NCBI GenBank assembly: GCA_051002235.1
Contig: JBPCMN010000023.1
Span: 1-64,000, forward strand
Source of the DNA: JBPCMN01 sp013695115
Lineage (GTDB): Bacteria; Actinomycetota; Acidimicrobiia; IMCC26256; JACDBD01
Direction: 5' to 3'
Length of the DNA: 64,000 bases
Shown: positions 25,866 through 36,870 of the stretch, one piece after another
How the letters are laid out: the number at the start of each line of letters is the position of its first letter
Position numbering within the stretch: position 1 is the stretch's first letter
Notes under the pieces: generated by a model
What the model was told of the DNA's origin: nothing
Seen by the model: only the letters and a program-made list of their open reading frames with translations
The model's database searches: none
Position numbers and translations under genes: made by a program

Positions 25866-26627
25866 CTACTCAGTTTTCTGCTCGAACCGGCCCGGGCCCC
25901 GCCTCCGGCGGGACTGGCGGCGGCCGAGCTCGCGGCCACGCAGGTAGACGACGAGCGCGAGGCCGGCGAAAAGCAGTGCGCCGATCACGAGCAGCTGCCG
26001 GCTGGGGTCGAAGCGGCTCGAGGACGTCGCGATCTCGACCTTCTCGCCCGGCTTCGGGGTGAACGTCCGCCTCGCGCCGGGCAACCCCACCTCGACGCGC
26101 AGCCGGAACGACTCCCGGACCTGGTCGAGCAGCCGCTGGTCGAGCGCGGTCAGGTCGACCTGTTCCGCGGTGAGCGCGGCGACGAGCTCGGGATCGGTGA
26201 TCACACCGGTCGCCAGCGCCGACAGATCGGCGACCCCCTTCAGCCGGTACTCGTCGAACACCAGACCCTCATCGCGCGTCAGCGACACGTTGCGCAGCGG
26301 ACCGTGCTGCCCCGTCAGCTCGGTAATCACACCCGCAAGATCAGAAGCGCCGGCGAACTCCTTGCTGATGCGGAGGCGGGCGCTGCCGTCGTCGCGTCGC
26401 CTCCACGCGCTGACGTCCCAACCGGCGGCTTCGAGGTCACCCAGCCGCACCCGGTCCTCGAGGGTGGCGCCACCCGCCTCGGCCTCTATCACTGCGTCAG
26501 CGTCGAGGGCGACGCGGACCGTGACCGTGCCGCTGCCGTCCTCGCGCACGTCGATCGACACCGTCGTGTCGACCTTGCACCCGCCGAGAGCGAGGCAGCA
26601 CGCGAGAACGACCAGGAGGCGGCGCAT
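25866..26627 (-). CDS. LppM-like lipoprotein
   Basis: The 253-residue protein starts with a signal peptide and strong lipobox (LALGGC17), so the mature protein is lipid-anchored outside the membrane. The region KVDTTVSIDVREDGSGTVTVRVALD is typical of the LppM/DUF3153 domain. A C-terminal transmembrane helix (about 213-232, LLVIGALLFAGLALVVYL) is followed by an Arg-rich tail, so the protein is tethered at both ends. In mycobacteria LppM affects surface glycolipids; the function here is unknown. It is convergent with the HAD gene. Confidence 0.8.
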   Translation of the reverse strand: MRRLLVVLACCLALGGCKVDTTVSIDVREDGSGTVTVRVALDADAVIEAEAGGATLEDRVRLGDLEAAGWDVSAWRRRDDGSARLRISKEFAGASDLAGVITELTGQHGPLRNVSLTRDEGLVFDEYRLKGVADLSALATGVITDPELVAALTAEQVDLTALDQRLLDQVRESFRLRVEVGLPGARRTFTPKPGEKVEIATSSSRFDPSRQLLVIGALLFAGLALVVYLRGRELGRRQSRRRRGPGRFEQKTE

Positions 26628-26722
26628 CGGGCGCCGAGTCTGGCACCCCGACGCCCCGTTCTCAGCCCGGGCAGATGGTTCGTACCGAGCAGGGCCGGGT
26701 CGGTCCGCGGTATGAAGTGCCC

Positions 26723-28033
26723 GTGAAGGACGAGGAAGACGCCAAGCTCGACGAGATCGTCGCGACCGCCGGCGACATGGGCGTCGAGATCGACGCCGAC
26801 GAGGCCCGCAAGTGGGTGCTGGCGGTCGCCGCCGGGGGCGACACCGGGACGATCGCGGTCGACGCCTCTGCCGGGATCTTCGCCGACCGGGTCACCATGC
26901 TCGACTTCGATCCCGACGACCTCGACCACATCCGCGGGCTCGTCCCCCACGGCCGGGTCGAGACCCACCCGGCGGTGGAGTCCGCCATCGCCATCGCCGG
27001 CAGCTCGGCCCAGGGCCGGGTGCAGCTCTTCCCCGGCGACGTCGACTTCTTCGAAAGGGTGCACGTTCGGGCGAAGGACGAAGCCGAGGCGCACCAGGTC
27101 CTACGGGACGTCCTGCGAGAGACGGCACTGCGGGCGCTCGGCGAGGCCGACATCATGCTGCTGTACCTCGAGGTCGGCGTCTACCGCGAGACGGTCCGCG
27201 TCGACGGCGAGATGCGGGATGCGGGCGACAACCTCTCGTGGACCTCGGAAGCGCTCGTCGCCGGCGAGATCGCGGCCGAGTCCGCCGACGGCCGACCCGT
27301 GACGGTTCGGTGGGACGACACCACCGTCGGCGGTGGATGGGTCTACCTCGGTTGGATCGCGGCCGACCGGGAGCGGGGGCGGATCGCCCTGATGAGCAAC
27401 ATGGTGGACGCCACCTGGGAGGACCCGACCGGCGCCATCCACGCGCTCGACGGCGCGGTCGATCCCCTGTCGCAGGAGGTCTACCTCGAGCTCGACGCCC
27501 TGCCGCTGGTGGCCAAGCTCGACCGCGCGGTCGCGCCCGACGCCCGCGCCACCTACGCCGCCGCCATGCGCGACCAGGTTTCCCGCTACCTGACCGAGCC
27601 CAGCTTCGGCAAGGTCGCCAAGCGCCTTTACAACCTGTTCCGGGTGACCGACGAGCTCGAGGCGGCCGCCTACGTGCGCGAGCTGTTCGACGAGTCGCCC
27701 GCCCGCCTGTACCAGGTGTCGGGGCTACTCGACGCGGCCGATGCCGCGCTCGACGAGTCGTCGGGCATCGACCGCGACACGGTGCTCCGCCAGCTCGATG
27801 TGGTGGCGGCGGCGATCAAGGACGCGACCGAGGGCGACGAGGAGGACGCGCTGCTCGCGTCGCTGGCTCGGCTGCGCGAGGCCGCCTTGCAGGAGGGCCG
27901 CGAGGGGACGTCGTGGGCCGACGTGCTCACCGAGGTCCGCAAGGGCTGCGCCGCCGAGGTGAACGACTTCTTCCGGTCGCGCCTGCTCGGCCACGTGACC
28001 GTGCGCGGCTACGTCGAGTCCCTCGGGAAGTAG
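26723..28033 (+). CDS. protein of unknown function, acidic, about 436 residues
   Basis: I do not recognise this protein. It is soluble and strongly acidic, with no signal peptide or membrane helix. An alpha/beta N-terminal half includes VDFFERVHVRAKDEAEAHQVL and LLYLEVGVYRETVRVDGE, and the C-terminal half (about 230-436) is mainly helical. The frame opens at ATG 26675. I prefer GTG 26723, because -10-like TATGAA (26711-26716) sits 6 nt before it and the extra 16 residues look non-conserved. A long palindrome follows its stop. Confidence 0.7.
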   Translation: MKDEEDAKLDEIVATAGDMGVEIDADEARKWVLAVAAGGDTGTIAVDASAGIFADRVTMLDFDPDDLDHIRGLVPHGRVETHPAVESAIAIAGSSAQGRVQLFPGDVDFFERVHVRAKDEAEAHQVLRDVLRETALRALGEADIMLLYLEVGVYRETVRVDGEMRDAGDNLSWTSEALVAGEIAAESADGRPVTVRWDDTTVGGGWVYLGWIAADRERGRIALMSNMVDATWEDPTGAIHALDGAVDPLSQEVYLELDALPLVAKLDRAVAPDARATYAAAMRDQVSRYLTEPSFGKVAKRLYNLFRVTDELEAAAYVRELFDESPARLYQVSGLLDAADAALDESSGIDRDTVLRQLDVVAAAIKDATEGDEEDALLASLARLREAALQEGREGTSWADVLTEVRKGCAAEVNDFFRSRLLGHVTVRGYVESLGK

Positions 28034-28061
28034 CAAGCCGCGTGCTGTTCGGTAGCCGCCG

Positions 28062-28104
28062 CCTGTGGAGATAGGCGTTCCGCGGAACGCGCCTTCTCCA
28101 CAGG
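28062..28104. terminator. 43-bp palindrome between convergent genes
   Basis: Outer arms CCTGTGGAGA and TCTCCACAGG are perfect 10-bp complements, and the inside continues as AGGCGTTCC-GC-GGAACGC. It lies between the stops of the 436-residue gene and clpC, so a bidirectional terminator is the likely role, although no T-tracts flank it. Confidence 0.6.
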
Positions 28105-28159
28105 ACTCGTCCGGGTTACGCCTCAGCCCGTCGAGTGAGGCGGAAGCGCGAAGGAAGAG

Positions 28160-30664
<2,505 letters not shown>

Positions 30665-30919
30665 CTGTCAACCGCCTCTCGGGAGCGCTGTCGGCGTCCT
30701 ACCGGGGGGACATCCTGCAAACTTCTTCGTTGCGCAGGTTGGCTCCGGACGTCGGTTTCACTCCCAGTGTATTCGGTCGGGGGTCCGCTTCCCCGACGCA
30801 CCATTTGGGTCCCTTCCCCCTGATCGGTCGGCCGACCCCCCATCTGTAGGGGTGCGGAAGCGAGGAGTCCCGGAAGGTAGTACGACACCTCCGGTTTGGG
30901 GATTGTTCCCAGCGGCCCG

Positions 30920-30925
30920 TAACGT
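30920..30925 (+). promoter_or_regulatory. -10 element of leaderless polyprenyl synthase gene
   Basis: TAACGT ends 6 nt before the ATG at 30932 with no Shine-Dalgarno sequence, which suggests a leaderless transcript. Confidence 0.5.
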
Positions 30926-30931
30926 CGCCTT

Positions 30932-31909
30932 ATGAAACTGGCCGAGACCCTCCGGCTCGAGCCCCTCGGTGGGGACCTGGCCCGGGTCGAGGCCGAGCTC
31001 GGCGAGGCTGTCCGCCACCAGGACCGGTTCCTCGGTGACGTCGCGTCGCACCTGGTCGGAGCGGGCGGGAAGCGGGTGCGTCCCACCCTCGCGCTGGGCG
31101 CGGCCTACGCCGCCACCGACGCCGACGGCCCCGCCACCGCCGAAGCCGTGACCGGCGCGGTGGCGGTCGAGCTGGTGCATCTCGGCTCGCTGTACCACGA
31201 CGACGTCATCGACGAAGCCGAGACCCGGCGGGGCGTGCCGAGCGTCAACGCCCGCTGGAGCAACATCGTGGCGATCCTCTCCGGCGATTTCCTCCTCGCC
31301 CGGGCGTCCTCATTGGCGGCCTCGCTCGGTGCCGACGTCGCCGGTCTGCTGGCCGACACGATCGGCGAGCTGTGCCGAGGCCAGGTGCTGGAGCTCCAGC
31401 ACCTCTTCGACGTCGACCGCTCCGAGGAGGGGTACGCGTCGGCCATCGAAGGCAAGACCGCCTCCCTCTTCGCGGCCTCGTGCCGGATCGGGGGCATGGT
31501 CACCGGGGCCGACGAGCCCGGCCTCGACGCCCTCACCCGCTACGGCCACCACCTCGGCCTCTGCTTCCAGATCGTCGACGACGTGCTCGACATCACCGCC
31601 ACCGACGACGCCCTGGGCAAGCCCGCGGGCCAGGACCTCGTCGAGGGCGTGTACACCCTGCCGGTCATCTACGCGCTGTCGGACTCGGTTCCGTTGCGCG
31701 AGCTCCTGGCCCAGCCGCTCGACCCCGAACGCCTCGCCGAGGCGCGCCGGCTGGCGACGACGAACGGCGCGGTCGACGCCGCCCTCGGCGTCGCCCGCGA
31801 CCACGCGGCCAAGGCCGGCGACGCGCTCGCCGGCGCCGAGGGCCTCGACCCGGACGTATGCGGCGCGCTCTCCCGCTTGGTGGGCGGGCTGGTCGAGCGC
31901 GACTCGTAG
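30932..31909 (+). CDS. trans-polyprenyl diphosphate synthase
   Basis: The 325-residue enzyme condenses isopentenyl diphosphate units onto an allylic primer. The first Asp-rich motif is HDDVIDEAETRRG and the second is IVDDVLDIT, with GGKRVRPTL and the usual Lys in EGKTASLF. Small residues around SLYHDD suggest a medium- or long-chain product such as the menaquinone side chain, but chain length cannot be fixed from sequence. Its TAG directly abuts the convergent hydrolase stop. Confidence 0.9.
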   Translation: MKLAETLRLEPLGGDLARVEAELGEAVRHQDRFLGDVASHLVGAGGKRVRPTLALGAAYAATDADGPATAEAVTGAVAVELVHLGSLYHDDVIDEAETRRGVPSVNARWSNIVAILSGDFLLARASSLAASLGADVAGLLADTIGELCRGQVLELQHLFDVDRSEEGYASAIEGKTASLFAASCRIGGMVTGADEPGLDALTRYGHHLGLCFQIVDDVLDITATDDALGKPAGQDLVEGVYTLPVIYALSDSVPLRELLAQPLDPERLAEARRLATTNGAVDAALGVARDHAAKAGDALAGAEGLDPDVCGALSRLVGGLVERDS

Positions 31910-32764
31910 CTACGCGGTTTCGGCGGCCTCGTCGAGCGCGCTGCCGGTAGCGTCGGTGGTCTGGTCGAGAAAGGCGAGCACGGCGGCGTTGAACGCGTTC
32001 GGCGACTCGGCCATGAGCCCGTGGGCGGCGCCCCGCAGCTCGACCAGGCGGGCGTGGGGGATCATCTCGGCCAGCTCCTCGGCGTCGCCGATCGGGGTGA
32101 GCGCGTCCTGCGAGCCGGTGATCACGAGCGTCGGCACTTGCACGTTCACGAGCTCGAAGCGCAGGTCGTCGGGGGCGGCGAGGATGGCCTGCACCTGGGC
32201 GGCGAAGGTTTCGGGCTGCGCCTGAATCACGATTCGGGCCAGGAGGTTGAGCCACATCCCGAAGCGCTTCCGGAGACGGGGCCCGATGAGCCAGCGCAGC
32301 GCGTCGCCGCCGAGCGCGCCCATCCCACCGGCCTGCACCCGGTCGGCCCACTCCTGGAGCACCTCGCGGCGCCACTGGTGGTGCCGGCACGAGGTGCACG
32401 CGAGCACCAATGACCGCACCCTCTCCGGATGGAGCACGGCCAGGATCTGGGCGATGACTCCGCCCATCGACGCGCCGACCACGTGGGCGCTGTCGATCCC
32501 CTCGGCGTCGAGCACCGCCAGGGCGTCGCGACCCATCTGACCGAGGTCGTAGGGGCCGGGCGGCTTCCCAGATCGGCCCACGCCGCGGTTGTCGGGGGCG
32601 AAGCAGCGGTAGCGGCGGCCGAACGCCATCCGCTGGAGGGCCCAGCCGCGCGAGTCGGTCCCGAGGCCCTGGATGAGGAGAACGGGCTCGCCGCCGCGTC
32701 GGCCCCAGACGTCGTAGGCGATCTCGACGCCGTCCTCCGCCAGCACCTTCTTGATCGGGCTCAT
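31910..32764 (-). CDS. alpha/beta-fold hydrolase
   Basis: This 284-residue hydrolase has the nucleophile elbow GASMGG, an oxyanion region LIQGLGTDSRGW and NRGVGRSGKP. The acid Asp is in GSQDALTP and the catalytic His in RGAAHGLM. The substrate is unknown; lipase, esterase and lactonase roles are all possible. It lies downstream of the acyltransferase gene on the same strand, and its ATGA overlaps only a spurious small frame. Confidence 0.85.
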   Translation of the reverse strand: MSPIKKVLAEDGVEIAYDVWGRRGGEPVLLIQGLGTDSRGWALQRMAFGRRYRCFAPDNRGVGRSGKPPGPYDLGQMGRDALAVLDAEGIDSAHVVGASMGGVIAQILAVLHPERVRSLVLACTSCRHHQWRREVLQEWADRVQAGGMGALGGDALRWLIGPRLRKRFGMWLNLLARIVIQAQPETFAAQVQAILAAPDDLRFELVNVQVPTLVITGSQDALTPIGDAEELAEMIPHARLVELRGAAHGLMAESPNAFNAAVLAFLDQTTDATGSALDEAAETA

Positions 32765-32846
32765 CGCCGCCGCTTCCTCGCGCGAGCGTTCTGCTCGCGT
32801 TCGTGCAACGAAGCTACCCGTTGTTCACCACCCGGCGGTGTAATCG

Positions 32847-33548
32847 TCAGGCGCGGGCTAGGAGCCAGCGCACCGAGTCGCGGACCCGCTCGGCGAGCTC
32901 GGCCGCGACCAGGGCATCGCCGGGGACGGCGTCGGTCTCGGTCTCGACCATCTCGCCCACGATGACGCGCCACGCCCGCAGTGGGAGGCCCACCGGACCG
33001 CCCGGCAGCACCACGATCGGGATCACCGGGAAGCCGAGGATCGCCGCCAGCAACGCGCGCGGTGGCTCGCCCGCACCCGGTCGCAGCCAGGTCGGAGCGA
33101 GGGGCGCGGCCGCCAGGTGGCCGGCGCGGAGCAGGGCGGCGACGTCGTCGGGGCGTCCGCCCAACGCGCCGAGCTTGCGCGCCACCGGCCCGACCACGGG
33201 CAGGTCGGGCGCGCCGATGATGCGGACCCGCCGGCCCGTCACCTCGCGCACCGCGATCGCGAGCGCGGCCGGCTCGAGCAGTCCGAGGCCGCGGTTGGCG
33301 ACGAGCAGAGCGCCGCCGACTTCGGGAAGGCGCTCGCCGTGCTCGACCCGCACGCGCACGGCGCCGCGAACCGGCGCCGCCAACAGATCCATGAGCTGGG
33401 GATCGCCGCCGAACGGGTCGATCGGGTAGCGCCCGCCGAGACGGCGCCGCGCGACCGCGAGGAGCGACTCGGCCCCGTGCACCCGGTCGGCGTCGATGCC
33501 GTGATCGCCGACGGCGGTGTCGGCGACCGCCACCGGGACGCCGGTCAC
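32847..33548 (-). CDS. PlsC-like acyltransferase homologue lacking the catalytic His
   Basis: The 233-residue protein aligns by eye to glycerol-phosphate acyltransferase-like domains: ALLVANRGLGLLEPAAL sits where the NHxxxxD motif should be, followed by GRRVRIIGAPDLPVVGPV and GFPVIPIVVLPGG. The catalytic His is Arg and the Asp is not in place, so classic acyl transfer is unlikely. The GTG at 33548 overlaps the SDR stop as GTGA. The SDR plus acyltransferase pairing resembles Rv0501-Rv0502 of mycobacteria, as I recall it. It may be a scaffold or use other chemistry. Confidence 0.65.
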   Translation of the reverse strand: MTGVPVAVADTAVGDHGIDADRVHGAESLLAVARRRLGGRYPIDPFGGDPQLMDLLAAPVRGAVRVRVEHGERLPEVGGALLVANRGLGLLEPAALAIAVREVTGRRVRIIGAPDLPVVGPVARKLGALGGRPDDVAALLRAGHLAAAPLAPTWLRPGAGEPPRALLAAILGFPVIPIVVLPGGPVGLPLRAWRVIVGEMVETETDAVPGDALVAAELAERVRDSVRWLLARA

Positions 33549-34510
33549 GCGACCTCCTCGCGCGAAACGGTGAGCGGCGTGACCGTGGCCCACTCGAAGA
33601 GCTCGGCGAGCACGTCCTGGGTAGGACGGAGGTCGGACAGGCCGAGCGCGTCGATCGCGCGGCTCCCGTCACCGGCACGGCCGTAGCGCATGAGCTCGAG
33701 CACATGCTCGGGCACCGGCGCGCCGGCGATCTCCGCCACCCGCCGGGCGACCTCCCACGCCGGTCCGGTCACAGGAATGGGCACCCGTCCTCCCAGCCGG
33801 ACCGCCTGCCACGGGCTCGCCGCGCCCGGACCGACCACGTTGACGGGCCCGTCGTACCCGCGGACCAGCGCTTCGACAAACGCCTGGGCCGCGTCCATCT
33901 GGTGGAGCACGCTGAAGCCGGGGTCGGCGAAGGCGGGGACGGGGACCGCCGGCAACCGCAACATCCGCCCGAGCGGACTCGGGACGTGTGAACCGACAAC
34001 CGGTGCGAGCCGCAGGGCCGCGACCGGGACGTCGTGGTGGCGGCCCAGGGCGACCGCGGCCGTCTCGACGTCGAGGCAGCTGCGGCCGTACGCGGAGGTC
34101 GGCGCGGGAGTGGCGTCCTCCGCCGGCACGAGCGGCCGCCCGCGACCCCGTCCGTACACCTCGAGACCGCTGCGCACGACGACGCGCTCGAGCTTGCCGG
34201 TCCGGGTCGCCGCGCCGAGCACGGCGGTGGTGCACGCCTCGGTCAGCTCGCGGGCGTCACGGGGCCCGACCCGCGAGTCGGGCTCGTAGACGCCGTAGTG
34301 CGCGACCGCGCTCGGGGCGAAGTCGGTCACGAAGTCGACCAGCCGGTCCCGGTCACGCGGGTCGATACGGGTGAACTCGCTGCGCCGCAACCGCCGGCGC
34401 GGTGGATCGATGTCGGTTCCGACGATCTCGGCGACGTCGTCGCGCGCCTCGAGGAGCTGGGCCAGGCGCGTGCCCAACTCGCCGCCGAGACCGGTGATCA
34501 GGACACGCAT
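33545..34510 (-). CDS. extended SDR (epimerase-like) protein with altered active site
   Basis: The 321-residue Rossmann protein has the NAD(P)-binding start VLITGLGGELGTRLAQLL and overall similarity to UDP-glucose 4-epimerase-like SDRs (RSGLEVYG, RLAPVVG). The active-site YxxxK reads YGRSC, so the catalytic Lys is missing. I start at ATG 34510: TAGCGT lies 7 nt upstream, and that hexamer overlaps the lysS stop codon. An adjacent GTG at 34513 is possible. It is coupled to the acyltransferase-like gene by GTGA. Confidence 0.8.
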   Translation of the reverse strand: MRVLITGLGGELGTRLAQLLEARDDVAEIVGTDIDPPRRRLRRSEFTRIDPRDRDRLVDFVTDFAPSAVAHYGVYEPDSRVGPRDARELTEACTTAVLGAATRTGKLERVVVRSGLEVYGRGRGRPLVPAEDATPAPTSAYGRSCLDVETAAVALGRHHDVPVAALRLAPVVGSHVPSPLGRMLRLPAVPVPAFADPGFSVLHQMDAAQAFVEALVRGYDGPVNVVGPGAASPWQAVRLGGRVPIPVTGPAWEVARRVAEIAGAPVPEHVLELMRYGRAGDGSRAIDALGLSDLRPTQDVLAELFEWATVTPLTVSREEVA

Positions 34511-34517
34511 CACAAAG

Positions 34518-34523
34518 ACGCTA
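34518..34523 (-). promoter_or_regulatory. -10 element of leaderless SDR gene inside lysS stop
   Basis: Minus-strand TAGCGT ends 7 nt before the SDR ATG, and its first three bases are the TAG stop of lysS. A leaderless internal promoter is likely. Confidence 0.5.
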
Positions 34524-36011
34524 ATCCGCCTCCGGGCGGAGGTGAGGAAACAAGATGACCTCGCGGATCGCGCTGACGCCGGCCAGCAACATCGCGAGGC
34601 GGTCGATACCGATCCCGAGGCCGCCGCACGGCGGCAGTCCGTACTCGAGGGCGCGGATGTAGTCATGGTCGAAGCCATGGGCCTCGACGTCTCCCTTGGC
34701 GGCCAGCTCGGCCTGGGCCTCGAATCGCTCGCGCTGATCGACGGGATCGTTGAGCTCGCTGAACGCGTTGCCCAGCTCGAATCCGCGCACGACCGGCTCG
34801 AACCGCTCGACGAGCGTCGGGTCGTCGCGATGCACCCGGGCGAGGGGCGAAACGTCCCGTGGGTAGTCGAGCACGAACACCGGGCCGACGAGCTTCGACT
34901 CGGTCGTCTTCTCGTAGATCTCCATGACGAGCTTGCCGGGATCCCAGCCTCGTTCGCGGGGGACTTCGAGGTCGTCGCAGACGCGCTCGAGCTTCTCGAT
35001 CGGCATCCCCGGGTGCACCTCGGCACCGGCGTGCTCGCGGATGAGGTCGAGCATCGTGCGTCGCTCCCACGGCGGGGTGAGATCGACGCGCTGCCCATCG
35101 GTCTCCACGACGGTTCCGCCGATCGACTCGCGGGCGGCGTAGGCGACCATTTCCTCGGTGATGGTCATCATCTCCGTGTAGTCCACGAACGCCTCGTAGA
35201 GCTCGAGCATCGTGAACTCGGGCTGCCACCGCCAGCCCAGCCCTTCGTTGCGGAACACCCGGCCGATCTCGAACACCTTCTCGAACCCACCGACGAGCAG
35301 ACGCTTCAACGGCAGCTCGAGCGCGATGCGCAGATAGAGGTCGATGTCGAGGGCGTTGTGGTGGGTCACGAACGGCTCCGCCGCCGCCCCACCGGGGACG
35401 GCGTGCAGCACGGGCGTCTCGACCTCGACGAACCCGCGCTCGGTCAGGAAACGGCGGATGGCAGCGACGGCAGCGAAGCGGATGTCGAACACACGGCGGG
35501 CGTCGTCGTTGGCGATGAGGTCGACGTACCGCTGACGGAAGCGGGTGTCGACATCGGCGAGCCCGTGCCACTTGTCGGGAAGCGGCCGGAGGGCTTTGGA
35601 GAGGAGCGTGAACGCGGTGACCTTGACCGACAGCTCGCCCCGCTTGGTCTTCATGGGCGCGCCTTCGACGCCGACCCAATCACCCAGGTCGAGCTGGTCG
35701 AACTCGTTGTGCCCCGCCTCACCCAGGCCGTCGTCCGACACGAAGAGCTGGACGCTGCCGGTTCCGTCGCGCATGGTGGCGAACGTGAGCTTTCCCTGCC
35801 GGCGGATCAGCATGAGCCGACCGGCTACCCGCTCGGGCGCGTCGAGCTCCTGGCCGGCTTCGAGCTGAGCGTCGTAGCGGTCGCGGAGCTCGGCCACGGT
35901 GAGCGTGCGGTCGAAGCGCACCGGGTAGGGGTCGACGCCGCGCGCACGGAGCGCCTCGACCTTGGCCAGCCGCTGCGCCCGCTGGTCGGCGGGCGGCTCC
36001 GCCGCGCTCAT
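34521..36011 (-). CDS. lysS: lysyl-tRNA synthetase, class II
   Basis: The 496-residue class II synthetase charges tRNA-Lys. An OB-fold anticodon domain (about 55-140, RVAGRLMLIRRQGKLTFATMRD) precedes the catalytic domain with motif 2 GRVFRNEGLGWRWQPEFTMLE and motif 3 GLGIGIDRLAMLL. The ATG overlaps the coaX stop as ATGA. Upstream in-frame sequence is only the coaX gene read in another frame. Confidence 0.96.
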   Translation of the reverse strand: MSAAEPPADQRAQRLAKVEALRARGVDPYPVRFDRTLTVAELRDRYDAQLEAGQELDAPERVAGRLMLIRRQGKLTFATMRDGTGSVQLFVSDDGLGEAGHNEFDQLDLGDWVGVEGAPMKTKRGELSVKVTAFTLLSKALRPLPDKWHGLADVDTRFRQRYVDLIANDDARRVFDIRFAAVAAIRRFLTERGFVEVETPVLHAVPGGAAAEPFVTHHNALDIDLYLRIALELPLKRLLVGGFEKVFEIGRVFRNEGLGWRWQPEFTMLELYEAFVDYTEMMTITEEMVAYAARESIGGTVVETDGQRVDLTPPWERRTMLDLIREHAGAEVHPGMPIEKLERVCDDLEVPRERGWDPGKLVMEIYEKTTESKLVGPVFVLDYPRDVSPLARVHRDDPTLVERFEPVVRGFELGNAFSELNDPVDQRERFEAQAELAAKGDVEAHGFDHDYIRALEYGLPPCGGLGIGIDRLAMLLAGVSAIREVILFPHLRPEAD

Positions 36012-36772
36012 TGATTCCGCTCGAAGACGATGCGCAGGCCGTGGAGGGTGAGCCAGGGCTCGTGGTGCTGGATCGTGCGCGAGAACTGCATGATCAGCTC
36101 GGCCTGCCCCCCAGTGGTGACGACGGTGCACTCTCCCAGCTCGGACTTGAACCGGTCGACCACCGCGTCGACCTGCCCGGAGAAGCCGTAGATCGCGCCC
36201 GACTGGAGCGACTCCATCGTCGACTTGCCGATCACGTTCTTGGGCGGCACCAGCTCGACCCGGCGCAGCAACGCCGCCCGGGCGAACAGAGCGTCCATCG
36301 CGATCTCGATGCCGGGGAAGATCGCGCCTCCGAGGTACTCGCCCTTCTCGCTGATCGCGTCGACGGTGTTGGCGGTGCCGAAGTCGACGACGATCGACGG
36401 GCCGCCGTAGAGGTCGTAGGCGCCGACCGCGTTGGCGATGCGGTCGGGACCGACCTCCTTCGGATTGTCGTAGAGAATCGGCATGCCCGTACGGGTGCCG
36501 GGCTCGAGCACGAGCGGCTCGAAGCCGAAGTAGCGCTCGGTCATCTCGCGTAGCGCGGCGGTAACCGGCGGGACGCCCGACGCGATCGCCACGCCCGAGA
36601 TCTGGGATTCGAACGAGAACCCGTGGAAGCCGAGGAACTGCTGGATCATGAGCGCGAGCTCGTCGGAGGTGCGCTCCGCCAGCGACGCGATGCGCCAATG
36701 GTCGGCGAGGTCCTTGTCGTCGTACAGCCCGATCACGGTCTGGGTGTTGCCGGCATCGATCGCAAGCAGCAT
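36008..36772 (-). CDS. coaX: type III pantothenate kinase
   Basis: The 254-residue kinase of the ASKHA fold phosphorylates pantothenate, the first committed step to CoA. It shows LLAIDAGNTQTVIGLYD (phosphate-1 loop), GPDRIANAVGAYDLYG, VVDFGTANTVDAIS and GGAIFPGIEIAMDAL, all diagnostic of CoaX. Together with panC and panD, the window covers most of the route to phosphopantothenate. The ATG lies about 100 bases after nadC, with repeat family A copy 2 between them. Confidence 0.95.
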   Translation of the reverse strand: MLLAIDAGNTQTVIGLYDDKDLADHWRIASLAERTSDELALMIQQFLGFHGFSFESQISGVAIASGVPPVTAALREMTERYFGFEPLVLEPGTRTGMPILYDNPKEVGPDRIANAVGAYDLYGGPSIVVDFGTANTVDAISEKGEYLGGAIFPGIEIAMDALFARAALLRRVELVPPKNVIGKSTMESLQSGAIYGFSGQVDAVVDRFKSELGECTVVTTGGQAELIMQFSRTIQHHEPWLTLHGLRIVFERNQ

Positions 36773-36794
36773 GGGTCAGGTACCTGCCATCCCC

Positions 36795-36869
36795 TGACGA
36801 GGGGGCCGGGTCCCCCGGCCCCCGCATCGCCAGGATTGTGCGGGAGCGGCGAGCGAAGCGAGCGCGACC
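36795..36869 (-). repeat. intergenic hairpin repeat family A, copy 2
   Basis: On the minus strand this element begins one base after the nadC stop. It reads GGTCGCGCTCGCTTCGCTCG, then CGCTCCCGCACAATCCTG, then the hairpin GGGGGCCGG-N5-CCGGCCCCC. It matches 15315-15387 in order, spacing and orientation relative to the upstream gene. Confidence 0.75.
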
Positions 36870-36870
36870 A

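Noticed and set aside
30665..30931. HspR or ClgR operator upstream of clpC
   Set aside because: I looked for the HAIR inverted repeat and a ClgR palindrome on both strands and found no convincing match.
32762..32809. Tiny basic peptide (TTG start, about 15 residues ending RKRRR) coupled to the hydrolase by ATGA
   Set aside because: Considered as a bTHX-like ribosomal peptide, but it is too short, lacks the family sequence and has no ribosome-binding site.
36771..36790. AGGTACCT palindrome before coaX
   Set aside because: Short palindrome with no second copy or promoter-like context; likely chance.
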